Assembly: GCA_027531255.1 (NCBI GenBank)
Contig: JAPZRU010000002.1
Coordinates: 558,001 to 622,000, forward strand
Direction of reading: 5' to 3'
Length of the DNA: 64,000 nucleotides
Origin: Steroidobacteraceae bacterium
Lineage (GTDB): Bacteria; Pseudomonadota; Gammaproteobacteria; Steroidobacterales; Steroidobacteraceae
Under the pieces are notes generated by a model. It worked only from the letters and a program-made list of their open reading frames with translations. It made no database searches and was not told the DNA's origin. Shown piece by piece: positions 16,419 through 24,623 of this stretch. The position numbers were made by a program, and so were the translations under genes. Positions within the stretch are counted from its first letter, which is position 1; every line of letters begins with the position of its first letter.

Positions 16419-18755
16419 TCACTCGAGCCCGTAGCTCACGCGCAGGCCCCAGGTGCGCGGGGCGCCGCCCCAGGTCTGCGTCGTCAGCGTGTTCACCAGC
16501 GCGAAGTCGAAGTAGTCCTCGTCCGCGAGGTTCTTGCCGAACAGCATCACGCGCAGGCGCCCGTCCGCGTTCCTGTACGTGACGCTCGCGTCGACCAGGC
16601 CGTAGCCGTCCTGCTCGATGATCGGGCTGTTCAGCGCGTCGTTGAAGTAGCTGTCGCGGAAGTCGTAGGACGCCCGGAACGCCAGGCTGCCCCCACCCGA
16701 CAGCGGCAGCGTGTACGTGCCGGCCAGCATGTAGTTGAAGTCGGGCACGCGCTCGAACTTCAGCCGCTTCGCCGCCGCCGGATCGGTAGCCGGGTCGTAG
16801 CCGCCGCCGTTGGCGTCGAACCCGGTGAACTCGTCGTAGCGCGCGTCGATGTAGCCGAAGTTGGCGTCGAACTTGAGCCGGTCCGTGGCCACGTACGCCA
16901 GCTCGACCTCCACGCCGTCGATCGTCGACGCCGCGGCGTTGATCAGCCGCTGCACGCGGCCGGTGTCGCAGCCCGGGGTGCCGATCTGGCAGTCCTCGAG
17001 CGCGAGACGCTGCATGTCGTCGTACTTCATCGAGAACACCGCGGCGTTCAGCAGCAGCCGGCGGTCGAGCACGAGCGACTTGATGCCGAGCTCGTAGCTG
17101 TCCACGGTTTCGGGCGCGGCGGAGCTGTTCAGGAACGAGTCCACCGTCTGGGCGCGCGCGTCGAGCGCGCCGCTGCGGAACCCGCGCGTGTAGCTCACGT
17201 ACGTGCTGACGTCGTCGTTCCAGTAGTAGGTGAGCGCCGCCTTCGGCGTCACGTCGCTGTCCTTGAGCCCGGTGCGGAGGTTCGCGTTGTTCTGCCCCGG
17301 GGTGCTGGTGCACGAGCTGAAGTTGAGCGCGCACGTGCCGAGGATGCTGAAGCTGGCGTCCTTGGACTCCTCCGTCCAGCGCGCGCCGACCGTCAGCTTC
17401 GCCTTGTCGGTGACGAAGTAGTCCGCCTCGCCGAACACGCTCAGGGCGTCGTGCTGGACGTTGGCGACCTGCGCACGGTCGAGCAGGCCGGTGACGCGAC
17501 GCTCGCCGACGAAGAACTCCTGGTCGAAGTAGCTGACGCCCACGACGTACGACAGGCGCTCGATCGGCTTGTCGGCGTAGCGCAGTTCGTAGTTGACCTG
17601 GTCCTGCGTTTCCTTGTTGTCCGGGAAGTGGAACAGCGCGAACGGCGAGCCGTCGAAGTCGGTGCTCGAGTCGTACTTCAGGTCGCGCCAGCCGGCGACG
17701 GCCGTCCAGACGCCGGAGCCCATCTCGAGGTTGCCCTCGAGCGTCACGCTGTCCACCTCGAGATCCGCGTAGCCCCTGAGGTCGTGGTTGATCTCGTAGG
17801 GATCGGAGGGCGGGGTGTAGCCGCGGATCGTCGGGTTGAAGGCGCCCGGCGCCGCGATGTTCCGGCTGTTGGCGGTGCCCGACTTGTTGCGCAGCCGCTC
17901 GCCGATCAGCGTGATGCTGAGCGAGTCGTTCGGCGTGTAGTGGAGCATCGGCCGGACCACGAGCACGTCGATGTCGGGCTTAGTGCCGGAATCGCCGGTG
18001 CCGATCGGGTCGTACGCCACGTTCTTGAACTGCGTGTTGCCCGGCGAGGCGTTGAACGCGTTGAGCACGGCCAGGTTGATCGAGCCGCCGTTCCGGTCTT
18101 CCCAGTAGCCGTCGCGCTGCTCGTTGGTGACCGCGATCTTGGCGGCGAGCTTGCCCGGGATCAGCGCGCCCTCGATGCTGAGCGAGGTGTCGAGGCGGTT
18201 GTAGTCGCCGATCGTCAGGTCGCCGCGCACGCGGAACTGGCCGTCGGGCCGACGGGTGCGCAGGACCACCGCGCCGCCGGTGACGTTGCGCCCGAGCAGC
18301 GTGCCCTGCGGGCCGCGGTACACCTCGATCGACTCGCGGTCGAAGGTGTTGAGGTTGGCGCCGACCGGATAGCCGAGGTACACGCCGTCGACGATCACGC
18401 CGACCGCCGGATCGAGCGAGCGCGTGGTGCCGCTGACGCCGATGCCGCGGATGAAGAAGTTGGGCGTGCCGGTGAAGGTGGCCGACGGGTGCAGGATCGC
18501 GTTCGGCGCGAGGCGCCCGACGTCGGACAGGTCCATGGCCTGGATTGCCATCAGGGTGTCCGGGTTCACGGCGGTGACGGCGGCCGGCACCTCCTGCACC
18601 GACAGCGCGTCCGTACGCTTCGTCGAGGTCACCACGACCTCCTGGAGTTCGGCCGCCACCGCGGAACCGGCTGCCGCGAGCGCGAGCACCGCGCCGACGG
18701 CCATGGCGACCCGTGTTCCGCGGGCGTGCGACGCCCTTACGTGTTCACGCTGCAT
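16419..18755 (-). CDS. TonB-dependent outer-membrane receptor
   Basis: A 778-residue receptor. A signal peptide with basic start and hydrophobic core ends near AAAGSAVAAE; the TonB box follows as LQEVVVTSTKR. The plug domain has NFFIRGIG and the conserved IEVYRGPQGTLLGRNVTGGAV. The rest is a 22-strand-type barrel ending in LRVSYGLE. This subfamily (iron complex/cobalamin-like plug with VVVTSTKR) is expanded in bacteria that take up large organic molecules. It sits convergent to the CoA ligase/MFS operon and may import the same substrate. The ATG at 18755 is chosen because a GAGGGGG ribosome-binding site precedes it; an upstream in-frame start at 18821 would overlap the promoter. Confidence 0.93.
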   Translation of the reverse strand: MQREHVRASHARGTRVAMAVGAVLALAAAGSAVAAELQEVVVTSTKRTDALSVQEVPAAVTAVNPDTLMAIQAMDLSDVGRLAPNAILHPSATFTGTPNFFIRGIGVSGTTRSLDPAVGVIVDGVYLGYPVGANLNTFDRESIEVYRGPQGTLLGRNVTGGAVVLRTRRPDGQFRVRGDLTIGDYNRLDTSLSIEGALIPGKLAAKIAVTNEQRDGYWEDRNGGSINLAVLNAFNASPGNTQFKNVAYDPIGTGDSGTKPDIDVLVVRPMLHYTPNDSLSITLIGERLRNKSGTANSRNIAAPGAFNPTIRGYTPPSDPYEINHDLRGYADLEVDSVTLEGNLEMGSGVWTAVAGWRDLKYDSSTDFDGSPFALFHFPDNKETQDQVNYELRYADKPIERLSYVVGVSYFDQEFFVGERRVTGLLDRAQVANVQHDALSVFGEADYFVTDKAKLTVGARWTEESKDASFSILGTCALNFSSCTSTPGQNNANLRTGLKDSDVTPKAALTYYWNDDVSTYVSYTRGFRSGALDARAQTVDSFLNSSAAPETVDSYELGIKSLVLDRRLLLNAAVFSMKYDDMQRLALEDCQIGTPGCDTGRVQRLINAAASTIDGVEVELAYVATDRLKFDANFGYIDARYDEFTGFDANGGGYDPATDPAAAKRLKFERVPDFNYMLAGTYTLPLSGGGSLAFRASYDFRDSYFNDALNSPIIEQDGYGLVDASVTYRNADGRLRVMLFGKNLADEDYFDFALVNTLTTQTWGGAPRTWGLRVSYGLE

Positions 18756-18817
18756 TGCTGACCCCCTCGAAGAACTTGTGTTGCGTTTCGGCCACGAACG
18801 CGGCTGTTTGCAGACCG

Positions 18818-18846
18818 ACACTAGCCCTCGCCCGGGGCGATTTCAA
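18818..18846 (-). promoter_or_regulatory. Promoter of the TonB receptor gene with spacer palindrome
   Basis: On the minus strand TTGAAA (18846-18841) and TAGTGT (18823-18818) are 17 bp apart, a good sigma-70 arrangement. The spacer contains the inverted repeat TCGCCC-G-GGGCGA (18828-18840), a plausible repressor site. Confidence 0.65.
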
Positions 18847-18912
18847 GAAGTAATTAAAAGTCGAAGTATTTGCGGGCCGGGCGGTTCGGACGGCCGAGGT
18901 GGTCGCAGCGGG

Positions 18913-19681
18913 CTACTTCAGCCGGTGGCTGTCCGCCTCCGCCGCGAGATAGCCGAAGGCGTCCCAGGCGCCGGTGGCGAGGACGCGCCGGCGGACGTCG
19001 GCGGCGCGCTCCGCCTGCCCCTCGACCAGATACCAGTTCGCCACGCCGTAGCCCTGCGTCACCAACTGCATGCGGTCGTCGCCCTCGCCCAGCAGCGCTT
19101 CGGGCGACAACTCGCCGCGATAGAGCCTGACGCGCGGCAGGTATGCGTGGTCCTCGATCACCTCGACGTCTCGTGGAATCGCCGCGACGACCGCAGCGGC
19201 CGCCGCGGCGTCGCCGCGCCGACGCAGCGTCATGTACAGCCAGTCGCGCGCGGCGACCTGCAGGTCCGCGTTGTCGGCATAGTCGAGGCATTCGCGCCAC
19301 AGGCGCTCGGCTTGCGTCCACTCGCCCTGCAGGTAGTGGACGAGCGCATGGTGGTAGAGGACGTTGTACTGCGTGTTCGAGAGCGGGATGCCGCGCGCGT
19401 TGGGAATGCCGTCCGGCTCGATCTCGACGACGCCTTTCGGCATCAGCGCGTAGGCGCGCTCGAAGTCGGCACGCGCGGCGGCGAGATCGGCCTGGAGGCG
19501 CCGTTCCGCCGCGTCGCTGCGGACAGCCGGATGGAGCGGACGGCCGTCGAGGCTATACGCAGCCGGTTGCGGCCCCGACGCGCTCGCGACGACTTTCGGA
19601 CCGAACGGGAGCCTCGGCCGCCGTGCACGGCGGGCCTACCGGGCCCGACAGCAGCAGGCAAAGCGAGAGGATCGCGCGCAC
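18913..19681 (-). pseudogene. Broken TPR-type periplasmic protein
   Basis: The minus strand keeps an open C-terminal part of 177 codons from an internal ATG at 19443: EIEPDGIPNARGIP, NVLYHHALVHYLQGEWTQAERLWRECL, WLYMTLRRRGD and YRGELSPEALLG. The frame extends upstream through AYSLDGRPLHPAVRSDAAERR and RADFERAYALMPKG, but reaches a stop before any signal peptide. A signal-peptide-like stretch (RAILSLCLLLSG...AAEAP, GTG at 19681) lies in a different frame just upstream. In the intact proteins I recall, about 60 residues of TPR separate the GRPL segment from the ADLERA-like helix, so there is also an apparent in-frame deletion. I infer a frameshift plus deletion; the C-terminal ORF alone could still be annotated as a small gene. 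Confidence 0.6.
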
Positions 19682-19743
19682 GATCGCGGTGGAATCTCGC
19701 GGACGGAGCGTTCCGGGCCGGGGCCAGACCCTGAGCCGACCTG

Positions 19744-20037
19744 CTACTCGAAAACGGGGGGATGTCGAGTTCGCCGGGCGGCGGACATCGTGGCGCCGGC
19801 AGCCGGTGTCGCACACCGGGTGCCGGCGTGGCGAGAGCGGTTCACGACCATCCGGTCGTGCAGTTCCTCGATCGCCCGCGAGCCGGTCTTGACGAACAGG
19901 AAGGGCAGCAGACCGTGCAGCAGGCAGGCGAGCCCGCCCATGACCATTCGCAGCCCGAAGCCGGTCGCATTCGCGAGGTGCTGGCCGTAGGTTTCGCCGA
20001 CGCTTGCCGGATGTTCGGAGAAGAGTTTCTTGAGCAC
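19744..20037 (-). CDS. DUF6356-like small membrane-associated protein
   Basis: A 97-residue protein starting with GTG: MLKKLFSEHPASVGETYGQH, then a hydrophobic helix MVMGGLACLLHGLLPFLFV and the motif TGSRAIEELHDRMVVNR. This matches a small family of about 70-80 residues known as DUF6356; function unknown. The last 28 residues (SRHAGTRCATPAAGATMSAA...) are unusual and may be a readthrough extension after loss of the native stop. It is divergent from the Lrp-type regulator, sharing a 179-bp region with a palindromic operator. Confidence 0.65.
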   Translation of the reverse strand: MLKKLFSEHPASVGETYGQHLANATGFGLRMVMGGLACLLHGLLPFLFVKTGSRAIEELHDRMVVNRSRHAGTRCATPAAGATMSAARRTRHPPVFE

Positions 20038-20124
20038 TGCGGCGATCCCGGCGGTAGGTTGCGGTCAGTTTCGCGAACCACGCCGGCCAAAACCTGCCCA
20101 TTTCTGCTGCTTGGCAGCGCCAAT

Positions 20125-20143
20125 GTGAGAAAATCATTCTCAC
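20125..20143. promoter_or_regulatory. Palindromic operator upstream of the Lrp-type regulator
   Basis: A perfect dyad GTGAGAA-N5-TTCTCAC lies in the divergent region, 73 bp before the regulator start and 88 bp before the DUF6356-like start. Its AT-rich centre and arm length suit an Lrp/AsnC dimer site, suggesting autoregulation. Confidence 0.7.
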
Positions 20144-20216
20144 TTCCGACTGGCGACCGCCCGATGCTGGGCCTACGCTGTCGTGCGCCGGGCCCTTTCT
20201 CGAACCCGCCTCCAGC

Positions 20217-20690
20217 ATGCCGCGAACTACCCTGGACCCCGTCGACCGCAAGATCCTGCAGTTGCTGCAGCGGGACGCCGCGCTGTCGATCGAGGAGATC
20301 GCCGAGGCGGTCTCGATCAGCACCACCCCCTGCTGGCGGCGCATCCGCCGGCTCGAGAGCATCGGCGTGATCCGCGCCCGGGTCGCGCTGGTGGAGCCCA
20401 GGAAGATCAATCTCGGGCTGACGGCGTTCGTCGCCGTGCGCACGAACCACCACAACGAGGCCTGGCTCGAGAAGTTCGTCGGGGGCGTGCGCGGGATGCC
20501 CGAGGTCGTCGAACTGCACCGGCTCAGCGGCGACATCGATTACCTGCTCAAGGTGGTCTGCCCGGACATGCAGCGGTTCGACGAAATCTACAAGCGACTG
20601 ATCAAGGTCGCCGAACTCTCGGACGTCAGCTCCACGTTCTCGATGGAAGTCCTGAAGAGCACGACCGAGCTGCCGCTGGACTACGTTTGA
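20217..20690 (+). CDS. Lrp/AsnC-family transcriptional regulator
   Basis: A 157-residue regulator. The N-terminal helix-turn-helix reads LDPVDRKILQLLQRDAALSIEEIAEAVSIS followed by TTPCWRRIRRLESIGVI, close to Lrp/BkdR-type proteins. The C-terminal RAM effector domain includes the GDIDYLLKVVCPD motif and STFSMEVLKSTTELPL. Such proteins usually sense an amino acid. The dyad at 20125-20143 lies in its promoter region. The GNAT gene follows 50 bases downstream on the same strand and could be co-transcribed. Confidence 0.93.
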   Translation: MPRTTLDPVDRKILQLLQRDAALSIEEIAEAVSISTTPCWRRIRRLESIGVIRARVALVEPRKINLGLTAFVAVRTNHHNEAWLEKFVGGVRGMPEVVELHRLSGDIDYLLKVVCPDMQRFDEIYKRLIKVAELSDVSSTFSMEVLKSTTELPLDYV

Positions 20691-20740
20691 GCCGAACCGC
20701 GTCGGGCCGCGAGCACGGCAGACGCCCGGGGAGGTCGAGG

Positions 20741-21268
20741 ATGGGCGATTGGGCGATCCGGCGGGCGGAAGCTGACGACGCCGACCGACTGGCCCTGGTG
20801 GGAGCCGCGACGTTCCTCGAGACCTTCGCCGGCGTACTCGAGGGCTCGGCCATCGTGCAGCACTGCGCCCGCCGCCACTCCGTGGAAGCGTACGCAGCCT
20901 TCCTCGCGGACGCAGGCACCCGCGCGTGGCTCGCCGAGGCGTCGATCGGCCGGGCGCCCGTCGGCTACGCACTGCTGGCCAGGCCCGACCTGCCGGGCGC
21001 CGCTCCCGGGCAGGGCGACGTCGAACTCCAGCGCATCTACCTGCTGTCGCGGTACCACGGCCAGGGCCTCGGCGCCGCGCTGATGGCGTGCGCCGTGGAC
21101 GCGGCGCGCGAACTGCGGGCACGCCGGCTGATGCTGGGCGTGTTCTCGGGCAACGAGCGTGCGATCGGTTTCTATCGGCGACAGGGCTTCACGGACGTAG
21201 GTGTCCGTCGCTTCCGGGTCGGGGATCGCGAGTACGACGACGTCGTGCTGGCCCGCGACGTCGCTTAG
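20741..21268 (+). CDS. GNAT-family N-acetyltransferase
   Basis: A 175-residue acetyltransferase. The acetyl-CoA-binding motif A is VELQRIYLLSRYHGQGLGAALM, where the pyrophosphate loop R-x-x-G-x-G/A reads RYHGQGLGAA; motif B contains NERAIGFYRRQGF. The early segment FLETFAGVLE is typical of the RimI-like GNATs annotated as acting on small molecules. The substrate is unknown. The start is preceded by GAGGTCGAGG. The stop is tail-to-tail with the degraded EamA gene. Confidence 0.88.
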   Translation: MGDWAIRRAEADDADRLALVGAATFLETFAGVLEGSAIVQHCARRHSVEAYAAFLADAGTRAWLAEASIGRAPVGYALLARPDLPGAAPGQGDVELQRIYLLSRYHGQGLGAALMACAVDAARELRARRLMLGVFSGNERAIGFYRRQGFTDVGVRRFRVGDREYDDVVLARDVA

Positions 21269-21269
21269 C

Positions 21270-21650
21270 ACTCGTCGTCGCGGCAGCCGCGCGGATCGAT
21301 GCGCGGCCGGGGTACGTGCCTGCAGCAGCAGGGATCCACCCAGCACGACGAGTAGGCCTGCGGCGACCTGCGACGTGCTGGGCACCGTCGTGAACATCAG
21401 CCAGTCGAAGAGAAAGGCCCAAAGGAGCGCGGTGTACTCCAGGGGCGCTACCCGACCGGGCGAGCCGCGCGCGAACGCGGCGGTCAACAGCCACTGGCCG
21501 AGTGCTCCTGCGGCACCTACGCCTACGAGCCAGCCCAGGTGTTCGCTCTGGATCGGAACCCACCCACGGGCGCTCGATGCGCCCGTGCCGACGACCACGA
21601 TGCCGAGAAACCAAACCGAGGTGGTGCCTGCGGATTCCTGCAGGCCCGCC
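21270..21650 (-). pseudogene. C-terminal remnant of an EamA/DMT-type transporter
   Basis: The minus-strand frame encodes GWLVGVGAAGALGQWLLTAAFARG, VAPLEYTALLWAFLFDWLMF and QVAAGLLVVLGGSLLLQAR, the last helices of a drug/metabolite (EamA) transporter. The N-terminal half and first EamA repeat are missing; the frame runs upstream without a stop directly into an IS3 transposase tail. No stop codon ends it near the normal C-terminus, so it reads on antisense through the GNAT gene. It is clearly truncated and non-functional. Confidence 0.75.
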
Positions 21651-21654
21651 ACCC

Positions 21655-21870
21655 GGGTGAGTGCTGAACCGCTCGGGTTTCCGGACCGTTTCGACGGCTG
21701 GTTTCCGGCTCTTCCTTCCTCTTCCGATAACTCGGAAGTCCTACAGACACCGGCGAACTCCGCCGGCGTCATCTCCTCGAGAGCCAGGTGAGGTCGACTC
21801 TGGTCGTAGTCGACCCGCCAGGCCTCGCTCTTCTCGATCACCTCGGCGTCGCGGCGCGGCGCTGGACCCC
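21655..21870 (-). mobile_element. IS3-family remnant: transposase C-terminus and right end
   Basis: The frame contains AEVIEKSEAWRVDYDQSRPH and LALEEMTPAEFAG, the end of the integrase core (the final conserved region of IS3 OrfB). It is followed by a short spacer like an IS3 right end. The transposase stop is missing and the frame continues into the EamA fragment. Only about 70 codons remain; the rest of the element, including the DDE residues, is gone. The upstream edge abuts the stop of the EthD gene. Confidence 0.75.
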
Positions 21871-21876
21871 GCGACT

Positions 21877-22737
21877 TCAGGACCAGCCGAACGAGCGAGG
21901 CTGGACGACCGTCGACTGGAACGAGTACTCGTCGTGAACGACGTGGGCCTTCGATTCCACGGCCCGCACCTCACCTCCCGCCGCCAACGCCTGCTCGACC
22001 CGCCCGTAGACCTCCGCGAAGGCCGGCTCACCGAAGAACGCTCGCGCCTGGGCACGGCCCTCGAACCAGAACTCGGCCACCGCATCGACCGGCGGCGGCG
22101 GAAGCTCCTCGGGATACGGGTCGCACAGCCGGTGGCTGATAACGAACTGCCGCAGATGCCTGCGCAGCGAACTCTCCGCGACCAGCACCGACCCGATCGA
22201 TGCGAGGCGCTCGTGGAATTCTGGCGGCGTCAGTTCCGGACGCCGGCGATACAGCGCGTGCACCTTCACGAGATCGGTTTCCTCCAGATCCGTCTCGGCG
22301 CGGAAGAGCCGCTGCTCCCGTGCGAGGATCACCTCGACACCGCCCGCCGCGTCGATGAAGCGCGGCTCGTCGGGCTGGATCAACTCGGCGTAGAGAGGAT
22401 GGGACAGCCAGCTGAAGACCTCGCGCAGGCTCGCGATCCAGACCTCGGCCGCACCCTCGAACGCCGCGACTTGCCGATAGTGGGGCGGGAGCCCCGATAG
22501 CGCCTCGGGAAACGCGTGGGTCGTCACGTACTTGCGCATGAACTGCGCGAAGCCCGTGGCGTTCATCACGTGCGGCGAGTGATGGCGCTGCCAGTACAGG
22601 TGGAATGCCCGCCGCGACATCGCGGGGAGCCGGACCGGGAACTCGATGAACTTGACGATGCCCTCGTGGCACGCCCACGGCCGCGGGTCGACGATCTCCG
22701 GATCGACCCACGGTCCTGGGCTGGGTGCTTGGCTCAT
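21877..22737 (-). CDS. EthD-domain protein, duplicated
   Basis: A 286-residue protein with two ferredoxin-like EthD units. The first has VKFIEFPVRLPAMSRRAFHLYW and HHSPHVMNATGFAQFMRKYV; the second has LVKVHALYRRRPELTPPEFHERL. EthD proteins accompany degradation of ethers, quinones and steroids, probably as dimeric small-molecule binding or processing enzymes. It is the last gene of the nine-gene minus-strand operon, 36 bases after the acyl-CoA dehydrogenase. The downstream side is cut by an IS3 remnant, though this protein appears complete. Confidence 0.75.
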   Translation of the reverse strand: MSQAPSPGPWVDPEIVDPRPWACHEGIVKFIEFPVRLPAMSRRAFHLYWQRHHSPHVMNATGFAQFMRKYVTTHAFPEALSGLPPHYRQVAAFEGAAEVWIASLREVFSWLSHPLYAELIQPDEPRFIDAAGGVEVILAREQRLFRAETDLEETDLVKVHALYRRRPELTPPEFHERLASIGSVLVAESSLRRHLRQFVISHRLCDPYPEELPPPPVDAVAEFWFEGRAQARAFFGEPAFAEVYGRVEQALAAGGEVRAVESKAHVVHDEYSFQSTVVQPRSFGWS

Positions 22738-22773
22738 CGCGGCCTCCGTAACGCCATCCGAGACGACTCGCCG

Positions 22774-24600
22774 TCAATGGGCGAACCATTCCTCGCGCGT
22801 GTCCAGGCACGTGCGGTTCAGTTGCGCAGCGACCCGGAACCATGCCTCGACCTTCGGGAGCTCGTAGTCGAAGAAGTATCGGGCCATGCGCGCCTTTCCG
22901 TGCGCGAACGGGTCGTCCTGCGCGTGGCGCACCGTGGCGATGGCGATGTCCAGCAGCAGCCACGCGATCACCACGTGCCCGAAGCCCTGCAGATACGGCG
23001 TCGCGTTCGCCGTGGCCAGCTCGGCATCCTGCGTGCTCCAGGCGGCCTCGGTACTTGACCGCAGAAGGGCCAGCGCGCGCCCGAGCTGCGTCGAGAGCTC
23101 GGCGAACGCGGGGTTGACGCCTGCCGCACTCCGGGTCCGCTCGATGCGGTGCTGCAATAGATCGAGGGCCGCGCCGCCGTCCATTCGCACCTTGCGGCCC
23201 AGCAGGTCCAGCGCCTGAATGCCGTGGGTGCCCTCGTGGATCATGTTGAGGCGGTTGTCGCGCCAGAGCAGCTCCACCGGATAGTCGCGAGTGTAGCCGT
23301 ACCCGCCCAGCACCTGGATCGCGAGGCTGTTCGCCTCCACGCACCACTCGCTGGCCCAGCTCTTCGCGATCGGGGTGAGGAGTTCGAGCAGGGACTTGGC
23401 CTCGCGAACGTCGGCCTCGGATCCCACGCGAGACTGGTCCACGAGGCGCGCGCAGTACAGCGCGAGCGCGAGCCCTCCCTCGCAGTAGGCCTTCTGCGCG
23501 AGCAGCATCCGCCGGACGTCCGCGTGCTCGATGATCGGCACCGGGGGACTCCCCGGGTCCTTGCCGCTGATCCGCCGACCTTGCCTGCGCGTCCGCGCGT
23601 ACTCGAGGCTCGCCTCGAAACCGGCGTAGCCGATGGCCGCCGCGTTCAGACCGATGACGATGCGCGCCTCGTTCATCATGTGGAACATGCAGCGCAGCCC
23701 CTCGCCGGCAGCACCGACGCGGTAGCCGATCGCACCGGGACCGCCGCGCACGGACCGCCGGCCTTCACCGAAGTTCAGCAGTGTGTTCGGTACGCCGCGG
23801 TGGCCGAGCTTGTGATTGAGGCCTGCGACCGACACGTCGTTGCGCTCGCCGGTGAGCCGCCCCTCGGGGTCGACCAGCAGCTTGGGGACGATGAAGAGCG
23901 AGATCCCGCGGACGCCGGGGACGAGCCGGCCGTCCGGGCCCGGGATCTTCGCCAGCACGAGGTGCACGATGTTCTCGGACAGCTCGTGGTCGCCGTTGCT
24001 GATCCACATCTTGTTGCCATGGAGACGGTACCGCGGGCCCAGCGGATCGCTCTCGTGCCCGTTGCCGTCGGGAATCGCCCGGGTGGTGATGTCGGACAGA
24101 CCGGAACCCGCCTGGGGCTCCGACAGGCACATCGTGCCGAACCAGCGCCCGGCGAACTGGCTGCGCGCGAAGACCTCGCGCTGCGTCGCCGTGCCGTGTG
24201 CGAGCAGGAGGTTCGCGTTCGCGACCGTCAGCATGTTCCCGCCGTGGAGACCGATGCTGGCCTTCGCGAACATCGCGTTCGCGGCCATCTCGACCGCGCA
24301 CGGCAGCTGCATGCCGCCCAGCTCGTAGTCCTGGGCGGCTGCGAGCAGGCCGGTCTCCACGAAGGCGTCGGCCGCTTCCTTAGCGCAGCGCGGCTGCACC
24401 ACGCGGTCGCCGTCGAGGCGCGGCTCCTCCACGTCGACCGTGCGGTTGAAGGGCTCGAAGCGCTCCGTCGCGACCCGCTCGCAGGCATCCAGCACCGAGT
24501 CGAACGTCTCGCGGGAGTGCTCGGCGTATCGAGGCGCGGCCGCCAGCGATTCGACGTCGAGCCAGTCGTAGAGCATGAAGTCCAGCGTCTTGCGCAGCAT
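22774..24600 (-). CDS. Acyl-CoA dehydrogenase, long form
   Basis: A 608-residue flavoprotein of the ACAD family with the extended C-terminal domain (AcdA/FadE-like, about 600 residues). Flavin and substrate motifs include MCLSEPQAGSGLSDITTRA, the KMWISNGDHE strand, NEARIVIGLNAAAIG and the final VLGGYGYTRDYPVELLWRDNR. The glutamate in MIHEGTHGIQALDLLGRKV is the expected catalytic base. It should oxidise an acyl-CoA at C2-C3. It lies between the CoA ligase and the EthD gene in the operon; no electron-transfer flavoprotein genes are nearby. The start at 24600 begins the family's usual MLRKTLDFMLYDWL-type N-terminus. Confidence 0.92.
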   Translation of the reverse strand: MLRKTLDFMLYDWLDVESLAAAPRYAEHSRETFDSVLDACERVATERFEPFNRTVDVEEPRLDGDRVVQPRCAKEAADAFVETGLLAAAQDYELGGMQLPCAVEMAANAMFAKASIGLHGGNMLTVANANLLLAHGTATQREVFARSQFAGRWFGTMCLSEPQAGSGLSDITTRAIPDGNGHESDPLGPRYRLHGNKMWISNGDHELSENIVHLVLAKIPGPDGRLVPGVRGISLFIVPKLLVDPEGRLTGERNDVSVAGLNHKLGHRGVPNTLLNFGEGRRSVRGGPGAIGYRVGAAGEGLRCMFHMMNEARIVIGLNAAAIGYAGFEASLEYARTRRQGRRISGKDPGSPPVPIIEHADVRRMLLAQKAYCEGGLALALYCARLVDQSRVGSEADVREAKSLLELLTPIAKSWASEWCVEANSLAIQVLGGYGYTRDYPVELLWRDNRLNMIHEGTHGIQALDLLGRKVRMDGGAALDLLQHRIERTRSAAGVNPAFAELSTQLGRALALLRSSTEAAWSTQDAELATANATPYLQGFGHVVIAWLLLDIAIATVRHAQDDPFAHGKARMARYFFDYELPKVEAWFRVAAQLNRTCLDTREEWFAH

Positions 24601-24623
24601 GTGCGGTTGGTCCCTGGTGCGAA

